From: CAYXLI01 sp964464925
GTDB lineage: Bacteria > Acidobacteriota > Terriglobia > Bryobacterales > Bryobacteraceae
Reading direction: 5' to 3'
Length of the DNA stretch: 64,000 nt
NCBI GenBank assembly: GCA_964464925.1
Contig: CAYXLI010000001.1
Coordinates: forward strand, 310,001-374,000
Below are positions 17,064-26,923 of the stretch, piece after piece. The translations under genes were made by a program, and so were the position numbers. Numbering within the stretch: position 1 is the first letter of the stretch; each line of letters starts with the position of its first letter. Under the pieces are notes generated by a model. That model saw only the letters and a program-made list of their open reading frames with translations. It made no database searches and was not told the DNA's origin.

Positions 17064-18020
17064 TTATCGGCTTTTCGGCGTAGCCAGATAGCCGATCACA
17101 CGGTCGCGGCGAACTTCATTGACGATGACCTCATAGAGTTCGTCCTCAACCTTCTCGTATGGCCCTTTCACCTTTGAGACATAGAACTGCAACGGCTCGT
17201 TCAGCCCGCGATCCCGCTTTTCCAAACGCTTGTCGCCACTGAGAATTTCCATAGTGAATTGGCTTCGTTTCGCATCGGTCTTCTTTAGCAGAAGGGAGAC
17301 GTCGGAGACCTTGATGGGCCGCTTGGTCCGGGGCACGTTGAATTCGAAGTAGTTTCTTTCCTCAACCGTTTTCAAAGCCTCGAGTTCGCGATGATTTGTC
17401 GCGATCAGGCCGCTCTGGATCCCGAGTTCTCCGTTTACTCTGCGCAAAGCCGCGACACTCCGCTCCATGGCGAGCCGGCTGGCTGCCACTTGGGACTTCA
17501 CCGTTCCCACTTCGGAACTCACCTCACCGATGCGGCTCTGCGTCTCGTCCTTCACACGCGAAAGCTCAGAGCGCAACTGTTGCTCGACATGGCTCTGCCT
17601 TTGCTGCTCCTGCGCAAAGCGGGTGGCGATCAGTTCCACACGGCGCATCGCTTCCTGGCCGAACTCACCCGCTTGGGATTCGAACTCCCGCCTCGCGAGG
17701 TCCAACTCGCTCTGCAGAGAACTGAGCGTTTTATTCGCCGACTTGCTGGTGGCCGTTGTCTGGAACCCAAGACGTTCCAGGTGCTCGCTGGTCCGGCGGC
17801 GGTAATCACTGAATTCACCCCGCAGCCGGTCGAGTTGCGTGACGTAGGATCCGAACTGGACCGCGACGAATACGTTGGCCGCCAGGAGAGAGAATGCCAA
17901 TCCGTAAAGGATCCCCCGCCGGCTCTCGCGCGTGGGGGCGGCTTCCAGGACGCTCGCGGGTTCTGTGACGGGATGGGGTCTGACCCCATGGACCGGATGG
18001 TTTAGTGGCCATGTAGACAT
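17064..18020 (-). CDS. Membrane-anchored coiled-coil protein, paralog 1
   Basis: A 318-residue protein from an ATG (MSTWPLNHP) aligned with the start of its neighbouring paralog. An upstream in-frame ATG at 18080 would add 20 residues with no counterpart. Its plan is the same: a Pro-rich cytoplasmic head, one membrane helix (GLAFSLLAANVFVAVQFGSY, about 40-60), a long coiled coil rich in Glu, Gln, Arg and Ser, and a C-terminal domain with NEPLQFYVSKVKGPYEKVED and GYLATPKSR. The head contains a DNA palindrome absent from the paralog. The function is unknown. The pair probably arose by tandem duplication, and retention of both suggests they assemble together or are used under different conditions. 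Confidence 0.75.
   Translation of the reverse strand: MSTWPLNHPVHGVRPHPVTEPASVLEAAPTRESRRGILYGLAFSLLAANVFVAVQFGSYVTQLDRLRGEFSDYRRRTSEHLERLGFQTTATSKSANKTLSSLQSELDLARREFESQAGEFGQEAMRRVELIATRFAQEQQRQSHVEQQLRSELSRVKDETQSRIGEVSSEVGTVKSQVAASRLAMERSVAALRRVNGELGIQSGLIATNHRELEALKTVEERNYFEFNVPRTKRPIKVSDVSLLLKKTDAKRSQFTMEILSGDKRLEKRDRGLNEPLQFYVSKVKGPYEKVEDELYEVIVNEVRRDRVIGYLATPKSR
17973..17989. repeat. 17-bp palindrome inside a coding region
   Basis: ATGGGGTC, a central T, then GACCCCAT make a perfect palindrome inside the codons for residues 10-16 of coiled-coil paralog 1. The paralog has nothing similar at the same place. The core TGGGGTC/GACCCCA resembles short palindromes I recall as dispersed repeats in several bacterial genomes, so it may be an inserted repeat that was translated in frame. 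Confidence 0.45.
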
Positions 18021-18146
18021 AAAGTTCTGGTAAGTTCTAGTACCAAACTCATTTTTCACTAAAGTCCTTGCGATTGGCATAGAGAGAAAGGCTCAAGCAA
18101 GCTAGCGCTAATCCCTTAGGGTTTCGATGGATCAGTCGTACTGCTC

Positions 18147-19454
18147 TTAGTGGCCGCTCAGATACACAAACCGGAGCACAAAGATTACGGCCAGCCCGTA
18201 CATAAGCCAGTTCACCTGACGGAACTCGCCTCGGCTGATGCGGAGAAGCACATAGGCCGTGAACCCGAATGCCAGACCGTTGGCAATGCTGAACGTGAGG
18301 GGAATAGTAAGAATCGTGAGAAAGGAGGGAATGGCGATGACCGGGTCATTCCAGCGGATTTCGCTGACGTGAGACATCATCATGGAGCCGACGACGATCA
18401 GCGCCGGTGCTGTGGCCGCGGCCGGGATGACACCGACAAGCGGCGCAACGAAGACTGACGCCAGAAAGAGCAAACCGACTACAATGCTCACCACGCCGGA
18501 TCGTCCGCCCGCCACGACACCCGCGGCGCTCTCGATATAGCTGACCACGGTCGATGTCCCCATGAGGGATCCCGCGACTGTAGCTGCCGCATCGGCGAAC
18601 AGAATCCGGTTAATGCGGGGAATCTGGTTCTCGCGCGTGAAGAGACCGGCCTTTTTTCCGACTGCTACTAGCGTGCCGAGATTGTCGAACATATCGACGA
18701 ACAGAAAAACGAACACGATCTCCAGTACACCGAGGTTCATGAGGCCGGGCAGGTTCAGGTGAAAGGCAGTCGCGCGGATACCGGTGAGGCTGTATGCCTT
18801 TGGCTGCCAATATACGAGGCCCGCCGCGATGCCGGCCGCCGTGGTGCCGAGGATGCCGAGGAGCATGGCAGACCTGACGCCCCAGCCTAGCAGCGCGGAA
18901 ATCAGCAGTAGCCCGAAGAGAGCCAGAAGGGTGTTCGGGTCGCGCAGATTGCCAAGGCTGACGGTAGTGGCCGCGTCGGGCACAATCATCCCGGAGTTCC
19001 GGAACCCGATCAGAGCGATGAACAAACCGATCCCAGCGGCAACTGCGCCGTAGAGTTCATGCGGGACGGCGGACACGATCAGTTGCCGTACGCCGACAGC
19101 CGTGAGGACCAGGAAGGCGACCCCTGATACAAATACAGCGGCGAGTGCGACCTCCCAAGCCACACCCATCTTCAGAACCACCGTGTAAGTGAAGTACGCG
19201 TTTAATCCCATACCGGGAGCGAGTGCGATGGGATAGCGCGCCAGTACTCCCATCAGTATGCTGCCGAACGCCGCGGATATGCACGTGGCCGTGACTACGG
19301 CGGTCAACGGCATTCCGGTCTTGGACAAAATGGCGGGATTCACGAAAATGATGTAGGCCATGGTTACGAACGTGGTGAAGCCCGCCAGAATTTCGGTTCG
19401 CCAGTTGGTTCCAAGCTCGTGGAACTGAAAGTATTGCTCCAAGGCATCTAACAT
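18147..19454 (-). CDS. AzgA-type purine permease (NCS2 family)
   Basis: A 435-residue inner-membrane transporter with about 12-14 hydrophobic segments. The N-terminal TNWRTEILAGFTTFVTMAYI and NPAILSKTGMP are the signature start of AzgA-like guanine/hypoxanthine/adenine permeases. ALAPGMGLNAYFTY and VFVFLFVDMFDNLGTLVAVG match the conserved helices carrying the substrate-binding acidic residues. These proteins import purine bases with protons. Length matches E. coli YjcD/YgfQ relatives. No purine-salvage enzyme is adjacent, so the preferred base cannot be named. The ATG start lies 23 bp from the divergent acetyltransferase gene. Confidence 0.92.
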   Translation of the reverse strand: MLDALEQYFQFHELGTNWRTEILAGFTTFVTMAYIIFVNPAILSKTGMPLTAVVTATCISAAFGSILMGVLARYPIALAPGMGLNAYFTYTVVLKMGVAWEVALAAVFVSGVAFLVLTAVGVRQLIVSAVPHELYGAVAAGIGLFIALIGFRNSGMIVPDAATTVSLGNLRDPNTLLALFGLLLISALLGWGVRSAMLLGILGTTAAGIAAGLVYWQPKAYSLTGIRATAFHLNLPGLMNLGVLEIVFVFLFVDMFDNLGTLVAVGKKAGLFTRENQIPRINRILFADAAATVAGSLMGTSTVVSYIESAAGVVAGGRSGVVSIVVGLLFLASVFVAPLVGVIPAAATAPALIVVGSMMMSHVSEIRWNDPVIAIPSFLTILTIPLTFSIANGLAFGFTAYVLLRISRGEFRQVNWLMYGLAVIFVLRFVYLSGH

Positions 19455-19477
19455 GTGCGGTAAGAGTTAAGAGTAAC

Positions 19478-20287
19478 GTGCTCAGTTCAAACTTCGCACT
19501 CGCCCACCGGCTCGAGATGGCAGAAGCCGCAGTGGCCCGCTTAACCGCCGATGCCTTCGTCCGGGCAGGGTTCGAGCAGGATGTGATTGCAGAGCCTATC
19601 GCGGGCGGAGTGGCGCTCTACGCGGGTGCCGGATCACCGTTGACACGTGCGCTGGGAATCGGGATGAACGGTCCGGTGACTTTGCAGGAAATGAACCGGT
19701 TGGAGCAGTTCTTTCATTCCAGGGGCAGCGCGTGTCTGATCGACTTGTGCGCCATGGCGGACTCAGCGGTGACCGGCGCGGTAATCGACCGGAAATATCG
19801 CATCGTCGAATTCAATAATGTGATGGTTCGGCGTTTGGCGGCCGGCGAGACGTTCCAGTCCTCTTCCAGAGAAGCAAAGATCCGTTTGACCCGCCCGGAT
19901 GAAGGCGAACTCTGGGCGCGCACCATTCTGCAGGGTTTCATGGGGGATGAACCGATTACGGCCGGGATGCTGAAGATGATGGGGCCAACGTGCCACATCG
20001 GCTCCTGTTACCTGGCGTTCAGTGAAGAACGGGTGGCGGCAGGTTGTGCGATGGCGATCCATGAGCGAGTCGCGGACTTCTTCGGCGATTCCACTCTTAT
20101 CACGAAGCGCGGCCGGGGCATTCAACAGGCCCTCATTCAACAACGACTCGTCGATGCCGTCCAACAGGGGTGTGATCTCGCAATGGCTTCCGTGCTTCCG
20201 GGCAGCGGTTCTCACCGGAACTATGAACGGTGCGGATTTCAACTCGCGTACATGCGAGTGAACGTAGCGCTGGATTATCAGGGGTAG
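19478..20287 (+). CDS. GNAT-family N-acetyltransferase
   Basis: A 269-residue protein whose second half carries the GNAT acetyl-CoA-binding pattern. KRGRGIQQALIQQRL matches the (Q/R)xxGx(G/A) loop and helix near residue 210, and SGSHRNYERCGFQLAYMRV is the typical terminal strand with the Asn-Tyr-Glu-Arg helix. The first half (about 1-130) looks like a degenerate second GNAT-like domain that may help to bind the acceptor, a layout seen in double-GNAT proteins. The substrate is unknown. The GTG start at 19478 is supported only by frame length; the ATG 39 bases later is an alternative. It converges with ftcD. Confidence 0.8.
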   Translation: MLSSNFALAHRLEMAEAAVARLTADAFVRAGFEQDVIAEPIAGGVALYAGAGSPLTRALGIGMNGPVTLQEMNRLEQFFHSRGSACLIDLCAMADSAVTGAVIDRKYRIVEFNNVMVRRLAAGETFQSSSREAKIRLTRPDEGELWARTILQGFMGDEPITAGMLKMMGPTCHIGSCYLAFSEERVAAGCAMAIHERVADFFGDSTLITKRGRGIQQALIQQRLVDAVQQGCDLAMASVLPGSGSHRNYERCGFQLAYMRVNVALDYQG

Positions 20288-20293
20288 GCGGTC

Positions 20294-21175
20294 TCAGTGC
20301 TTCTCAAGTCTTTGCTCGAGCACGGCACTGGGAGCATAGTTTTCGATCTTCAGGAAGTATTGCGCAGCTTGTTCCAATGCGCGCCGCGGAATAAGACCGA
20401 TAATCTCGCTGCTCTGAATCTCAATACCGTAGGATTCTGCTTCACGGCGCACTGCTTCATACACAACGTGTACGGGCGTGATGTCGATATCGGTCAGGTT
20501 CATCGAGACTTGTGCCAGTCCTCGTGTGCGCAAATGGAGGCCCAGCGCCTTCACGTGCGGCAGACCGCCTGAGGATGCTCGGATCGATGTTGCAATGTTT
20601 CGCGCCACGCCCACATCCTCTGTGTTGAGATTGATATTGTACGCGACAAGCAATTTGCGTGCGCCGATCACCGTGGCTCCGGCGGTTGGGTGGGTAGGGC
20701 GATCTCCATAATCGGGTACGGCCAGTGGATTGACGCGAATTTCTCTGCGCACATTCTCCAGTCGCGTACGGCCGGCGCTTTTGGCTGCCGCCTCGTAGAG
20801 GTAAACCGGAATCCGCAACTCATCCCAGATTCTCCGTCCCGTCTCGCGCGCCAGATGGGCACAGTCTTCCAAAGTGACGTCTTCGATCGGGACGAAGGGA
20901 ACCACATCGGCTGCGCCCACGCGTGGATGCACGCCCTCGTGTTGGGTCAGATCAATCAGGGCCGCGGCGATCCGAACAGCCCGAAACGCAGCTTCGGCGA
21001 CATCGTCCGGTCTTCCCGCAAATGTAATGACGCACCGGTTGTGGTCGGGATCCATAGTCCGATGCAGAAGGCTGATTCCGCCAATTGCGCCGATCTCCTG
21101 GACGATTGCCGTGACCGTCGCCTCATTTCTTCCCTCCGAAAAATTCGCGACGCATTCGACGATCTTCATGGCCAA
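20294..21175 (-). CDS. ftcD: Glutamate formiminotransferase
   Basis: A 293-residue folate enzyme that moves the formimino group between N-formimino-L-glutamate and tetrahydrofolate, the last step of one route of histidine degradation. Signature segments are KIVECVANFSEGRN at the N-terminus, DPDHNRCVITFAG, EGVHPRVGAADVVPFVPI (with the catalytic-site His) and VAYNINLNTEDVGVARNIA. It comprises only the transferase domain; the cyclodeaminase domain of the animal fusion is absent and no fchA follows. Its start overlaps the end of the upstream HutI-like gene by 10 bp, implying co-translation. hutH and hutU are not in the window. Confidence 0.93.
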   Translation of the reverse strand: MAMKIVECVANFSEGRNEATVTAIVQEIGAIGGISLLHRTMDPDHNRCVITFAGRPDDVAEAAFRAVRIAAALIDLTQHEGVHPRVGAADVVPFVPIEDVTLEDCAHLARETGRRIWDELRIPVYLYEAAAKSAGRTRLENVRREIRVNPLAVPDYGDRPTHPTAGATVIGARKLLVAYNINLNTEDVGVARNIATSIRASSGGLPHVKALGLHLRTRGLAQVSMNLTDIDITPVHVVYEAVRREAESYGIEIQSSEIIGLIPRRALEQAAQYFLKIENYAPSAVLEQRLEKH

Positions 21176-22338
21176 GAAAGCTCCTGTCTCCTATAAACCA
21201 CCTCGCCGCCCTTAATACACATGCCGGTGAGGTTCACCCCATGGTAATGCGTCAGATCCCTGTAATCGCTGGTATCGAGCAGCAGGAGATCTGCCGTTTT
21301 GCCGAACTCGATCGATCCGGCGTGCTGGGCCTCGCCAACGGCATGGGCCGCATTCATTGTGGCCGCATTGATGGCTTCCTCTTCCGTCAGCCTGAGCTCA
21401 TGGACGGCAAGGAAGATCGCGGTCTGCATGCTGAAGGTGCTTGGCGCGGACCGATTCGTCCCGGTCGCAATGGCGACAGCCACACCCGAATCCACGAGCA
21501 TCCTTGCCGGGGGCATCGGAGCCGTGCTCTGGTAAGCGTCGGAGGCAAGCAGAGTGCCGATGGTATTGGTGCCGGCAAGCGCTTGGGCCTCTGACTCCGT
21601 TGCGAGGTTCAATCCTTCAATGGAGGTGACTCCGCTCGCGGCCGCCATAGTGATGCAAGCCTCGATGCTGGCATCACCTGCATAAATCTTGCGGCGAAAG
21701 CCGGTCCTCTGTGCCGCCTCCAGGATTGCCTTGGCTTCCGCGGCACGGAAGTGATTGGAGTCGCAAACCACATCGACGGATTGTGCCAGGTTCCTTCCTC
21801 GAATCCGCGTCAGTATTGCGACGAGTTTTTGGCGGATGATTTCGGCGCTCTCAGTGAGACCTTTCATCGGACGGTTTATGACAACAGAGCAAAGCACCGA
21901 GATCTGTTCCTGCAGGCCATTAATCAGCCGGAGCAAACGCAATTGTGCCGCTTCGTCTTCCATGAGCGGAATTTTCGCTTCCAGCGTGCCTGTTCCATGA
22001 GCTATGCAATGGCGAACCATGCGGCGCAACTGTTGTTCCGGACTGCCGTGCGGATTCCGGCCCTCGCCGGCGGGAGCGCGAAAAGGATAGGCATAGGAAT
22101 CGACGAAGGCGGGCATAACTACCCTGCCGGATGCGCTAATCTCATGCGCGTACCGCGCGTCCGCCAGGTTCTCGATTCTTCTGGAAGGACCGACGGCCGT
22201 GATCACACCGTTGGACATCAGAACCGCGCCATCGGTGATCAGGCCGATGGCGCGCATCTGGGCGCCTCGCCGCGGCCCACGCGGGCCTTGCAGCGTGAGG
22301 AGTTGCCGCGCTCCTCGAACCAGCAGTTTGGAAGCCAT
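21166..22338 (-). CDS. HutI-like amidohydrolase homolog lacking the metal site
   Basis: A 390-residue member of the amidohydrolase superfamily most like imidazolonepropionase, the enzyme just before formiminoglutamate in histidine breakdown. The full-length fold is recognisable, for example in VDVVCDSNHFRAAEAKAILE and EAINAATMNAAHAVG...GKTADLLLLD. Every expected zinc or catalytic position is changed, however. The HxH of strand 1 is YxY (FVDSYAYP, residues 78-85), the strand-5 His is Tyr (KIYAGD, residue 219), the strand-6 His is Gly (SIEGL) and the strand-8 Asp is Gly (ATGTN, residue 293). There is no frameshift. It is therefore probably a pseudoenzyme with a regulatory or scaffolding role, or it has a new metal-free chemistry. 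It overlaps ftcD by 10 bp. Confidence 0.8.
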   Translation of the reverse strand: MASKLLVRGARQLLTLQGPRGPRRGAQMRAIGLITDGAVLMSNGVITAVGPSRRIENLADARYAHEISASGRVVMPAFVDSYAYPFRAPAGEGRNPHGSPEQQLRRMVRHCIAHGTGTLEAKIPLMEDEAAQLRLLRLINGLQEQISVLCSVVINRPMKGLTESAEIIRQKLVAILTRIRGRNLAQSVDVVCDSNHFRAAEAKAILEAAQRTGFRRKIYAGDASIEACITMAAASGVTSIEGLNLATESEAQALAGTNTIGTLLASDAYQSTAPMPPARMLVDSGVAVAIATGTNRSAPSTFSMQTAIFLAVHELRLTEEEAINAATMNAAHAVGEAQHAGSIEFGKTADLLLLDTSDYRDLTHYHGVNLTGMCIKGGEVVYRRQELSWP

Positions 22339-22533
22339 CTATCGAAACACGACGAGGTTTTCCCTGCCGATGTAACAGCCGTTGGGGCATGTGAAAGGCT
22401 CGTGCTTCATCACTATCCGAATTCCATGCTTACCGGACCTGAAACCGGACTGATGCAAGATAGCATCCGATTTTTTCCTCATATCGCCGGAATAGATCTG
22501 TCCGGTGAGATCCAATTTTCTCTGGACTCTCAT
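22339..22533 (-). CDS. Possible small ORF abutting the HutI-like gene
   Basis: The 325-bp gap before the SMP-30 gene contains a leftward ORF of up to 64 residues ending CPNGCYIGRENLVVFR. Its TAG is followed at once by the ATG of the HutI-like gene (TAG-ATG), which is compatible with translational coupling. Internal ATGs could give a shorter product. The lack of a clear ribosome-binding site leaves it doubtful. Otherwise the gap shows only presumed promoter sequence for the two divergent genes. Confidence 0.3.
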   Translation of the reverse strand: MRVQRKLDLTGQIYSGDMRKKSDAILHQSGFRSGKHGIRIVMKHEPFTCPNGCYIGRENLVVFR

Positions 22534-22663
22534 GCGAGAAGGAGAACAATACCAACAGCGGTGTACGCCTGCCCCATATATGGAGTTGATGATACCGTTT
22601 TCGGCTGGGCCATGCGACGGCTATGGTACAAATAGCACATACGAAAGAGATCTAATCCTGAAA

Positions 22664-23752
22664 ATGTCCGATCCTTTTAAACGGAAGAGGTTGCGGTTGA
22701 ATGCCGTCATGTTGACGGTTCTGGTATTTCTAGTCTCCTGCAGCCGGACACCTTCGACAGAGCAGAAGGCCGAACCGCCTCCACCCCTAGGGGTCGGGAA
22801 CATCGCGCGCCTCGATCGGGCTTTTAGCTCGATAGCAACAGAGAGCGCCCAGATTCAGAAAATTGCCGGGGGGTATGATCTCACGGACGCTCCCTTTTAC
22901 AGTCGCGAGGGCTATCTTCTATTCAGCGATGTAAAGCGCAACACGATTTACAAATGGACTCCTGACGGTACGGTTGCCGAGTTCCGAAAACCCGGCGGCT
23001 ATGACGGCAAGGATGCACCCGCCGCGCTGATCGGTCCGCGCGGCATTACGGTCGACAAGCAGGGCCAATTGCTGGTCTGCGAGGCAGGGAATCGCCGTAT
23101 CAGTGGCACGGATCGCCTCGGAAACACTAAGACTCTGGTGGACAGGTTCGAAGGCAAGCGCCTGAACAGTCCGCAGGACCTGGTGTTTTCTTCCGATGGC
23201 ACGCTGTATTTCACCGATCCCCCCTTCGGCCTTGCGGGACAGGATAAAGACCCAGCAAAGGAGTTGAAGCTGAATGGCGTGTACCGCATGGAGCCGGACG
23301 GAAAGATCAAGTTGCTGACGGGTGAACTGTCACGGCCAATCGGCATCGCTCTGTCACACGATGAGAAATATCTGTTTGTGACCAATGCAGATGCGGAGCA
23401 TCGCGTCCTGATGCGATACGAAGTCCGGAAGGACGGCACCATCGAAGCGAAGTCTGTCTTTTTTGATTTCTCAAAGGAAAAGGACGCGGGTGTTCCTGGT
23501 GGTGTGAAACTCGATACCAGCGGGAATGTCTACGTGGCCGGACCGGGCGGAGTGTTTGTCCTCTCTTCGGAGGGTAAGCATCTGGGAACTTTGCAAACGC
23601 CTCAGCCAGCTACGAATATAGGATGGGGCAAGTATGCCGACACAACAACCGCTTCCGCAATGGCGTCGGAAGAATACGCAACTACGCTGTACATCACGGG
23701 CGGCTCTGAGGTTTATCGCATTGCACTAACCGCTGTCGGCGTACGGCCCTGA
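22664..23752 (+). CDS. SMP-30/gluconolactonase-like lipoprotein
   Basis: A 362-residue lipoprotein. A basic head and hydrophobic stretch lead to the lipobox LVSC, with the modified Cys at about residue 26. The mature part is a six-bladed propeller of the SMP-30/gluconolactonase/LRE type, with repeated NSPQDLVFSSDGTLYFTDPPFG, RPIGIALSHDEKYLFVTNAD and GVKLDTSGNVYVAGPGG units. The GTLYFTDP Asp and neighbouring Asn/Glu residues are the usual divalent-metal ligands. The family hydrolyses sugar lactones or other lactones, and here it would act outside the inner membrane. ATG 22664 is preferred; ATG 22709 would still give a valid lipoprotein signal. The open frame extends upstream but lacks any signal there. 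Confidence 0.82.
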   Translation: MSDPFKRKRLRLNAVMLTVLVFLVSCSRTPSTEQKAEPPPPLGVGNIARLDRAFSSIATESAQIQKIAGGYDLTDAPFYSREGYLLFSDVKRNTIYKWTPDGTVAEFRKPGGYDGKDAPAALIGPRGITVDKQGQLLVCEAGNRRISGTDRLGNTKTLVDRFEGKRLNSPQDLVFSSDGTLYFTDPPFGLAGQDKDPAKELKLNGVYRMEPDGKIKLLTGELSRPIGIALSHDEKYLFVTNADAEHRVLMRYEVRKDGTIEAKSVFFDFSKEKDAGVPGGVKLDTSGNVYVAGPGGVFVLSSEGKHLGTLQTPQPATNIGWGKYADTTTASAMASEEYATTLYITGGSEVYRIALTAVGVRP

Positions 23753-23753
23753 C

Positions 23754-24515
23754 ATGCCGCTCCCGAAGAAAGCAGCGGGCAGCCAGAAACAGCTGAAGAC
23801 GCTCGAACGCGTGCTTTCCAAGGCTGGCCTCGGATCTCGCACGGAAGCTCGCAAATGGATCGCGGACGGGCGCGTGCAGGTGAACGGCAAGCCCGTTCGC
23901 AACCCGGACCAGTGGATCGACATGGAGCGGGATCGAGTTGCCTTCGACGGCAAACCGGTTCGTGCGGCGGAGAAACTCTACCTCCTGCTTTATAAGCCGA
24001 AGGGCTACATTACAAGCTACGGCGATCCTGAAGGCCGGCCGACAGTCTATGACCTGATTCAGGATCTTGGGCAATGGGTGGTTCCGGTCGGCAGGCTGGA
24101 CCAGGACACCAGCGGGTTGCTGCTGATGACGAATGACACGCAGTTTGCCGAGCGTGTTATGAATCCGGATCACAAAGTGCCGAAGACATACCTGGTGAAG
24201 GCGTCTACGCCGCTTAGCGATGAACAGTTGCAGATGCTCCGCCAGGGGGTCACGTTGAGCGATGGGCCGACGCGTCCTGCATTGGTTCGGCGCCTCGATG
24301 AAGGGGAGGGGAAGGGCTCTATCGAGATGATCATCACCGAAGGGCGCAACCGGCAGGTGCGGCGCATGCTGGAAGCGGTAAACAGCCGCGTGCGTAAACT
24401 TGTGCGCACCGGCATCGGTCCGCTGCGAATCGAGAAGCTCGAGATCGGTAAATGGCGCAAGCTGACGGCGCGTGAAGTTCAGTTGCTTGTTCCCGCACGA
24501 GGCAAGATAGAATAG
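23754..24515 (+). CDS. RluB/RsuA-family 23S/16S rRNA pseudouridine synthase
   Basis: A 253-residue enzyme that isomerises a specific uridine in ribosomal RNA. An S4 RNA-binding domain occupies residues 18-65 (ERVLSKAGLGSRTEARKWIA). The catalytic domain has the family motif GRLDQDTSGLLLMTND at about 103-118, whose first Asp is the nucleophile, and the later GRNRQVRRMLEAV. This pattern belongs to the RsuA/RluB/E/F branch; from the S4 domain and length, RluB (23S U2605) is the most likely. It starts one base after the stop of the upstream lipoprotein gene and is probably co-transcribed with it, though the functions seem unrelated. Confidence 0.93.
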   Translation: MPLPKKAAGSQKQLKTLERVLSKAGLGSRTEARKWIADGRVQVNGKPVRNPDQWIDMERDRVAFDGKPVRAAEKLYLLLYKPKGYITSYGDPEGRPTVYDLIQDLGQWVVPVGRLDQDTSGLLLMTNDTQFAERVMNPDHKVPKTYLVKASTPLSDEQLQMLRQGVTLSDGPTRPALVRRLDEGEGKGSIEMIITEGRNRQVRRMLEAVNSRVRKLVRTGIGPLRIEKLEIGKWRKLTAREVQLLVPARGKIE

Positions 24516-24540
24516 CCGTACCCTGAGTCCTATCTGGACC

Positions 24541-25307
24541 GTGCTTATGAAATTTCTATTCCCGATTCTGCTACTGGGGGCCTCTGTGTTCGGCGCATCC
24601 GACGAGACAGAAAAGGGCCGAGCCCTGTATAGAAGCAACTGCGCCTTCTGCCACGGACTTACCGGATTGGGCGGACGCGGCCCGAACCTGGTTGCCGGCG
24701 AGCCGAAATCCGCCGAGGAAGTCAAACGCGTTGTGAAGAACGGCGTTCCCGGCAGCACGATGCCGGCTTTCGGCAGCTTCGATGAGGACGAACTGAATGC
24801 TGTTGCGGCTTTCGTGAGGCACCTATCGAGCTCCGGTGTGCCCGCTGAGACGGCCGCGGGCGATCCGGCAAAGGGCATCGCGGTATATGGAAAACTCGGG
24901 TGCGCCGGTTGCCACCAGATCGGGGAGAAAGGCAGCGTCTACGGACCGGATCTCTCCCGCGTCGGTAGTGCGCGTTCGCTGCACTATTTGGAAGAGTCGA
25001 TTATGAAACCGTCGGCCGACATCGCCGAAGGATATGCAGGAGTGAGCGTCGTGCTGCGCGATGGCCGGAAACTCACCGGCGTGCGCATCAATGAGGACAC
25101 ATTCTCCGTGCAGATGCGACTGCCGAACCAGCAGTTCCGGTCCTTCCGGAAGGATGAGGTGCAGCAAGTCGCTCCCGCAAAGGATTCGCTCATGCCCGCC
25201 TATGCGAACCTCTCGAAGGACGACCTGAATGATCTGTTGGCGTATCTGAAAACGCTACGCGGAAACGTGCAGAGCGGCGCGGATACCAAAAAAGTGAAGG
25301 GCATTCA

Positions 25308-25311
<4 letters not shown>
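24541..25311 (+). CDS. Secreted di-haem cytochrome c
   Basis: A 256-residue periplasmic protein with a cleavable signal peptide (about residues 1-19, ending VFGAS). It has two c-type haem sites, CAFCH at 34-38 and CAGCH at 121-125. Axial Met candidates lie in PGSTMPAFG for the first domain and in DSLMPAYANLS near the end for the second. A beta insert (VVLRDGRKLTGVRINEDTFSVQMRL) lies within the second domain, a form common in cytochromes of Acidobacteriota and Planctomycetota. Its stop overlaps the start of the PQQ dehydrogenase by four bases, so it is very likely the electron acceptor of that enzyme. The ATG six bases later may be the true start. Confidence 0.9.
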
Positions 25312-26897
<1,586 letters not shown>

Positions 26898-26923
26898 GGC
26901 GAAGAATAGGCGAAAATGGATGC

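Noticed and set aside
26898..26923. LexA box before dnaE2
   Set aside because: The 26-bp gap holds no palindrome resembling known LexA sites; a site inside the upstream gene cannot be judged by eye.
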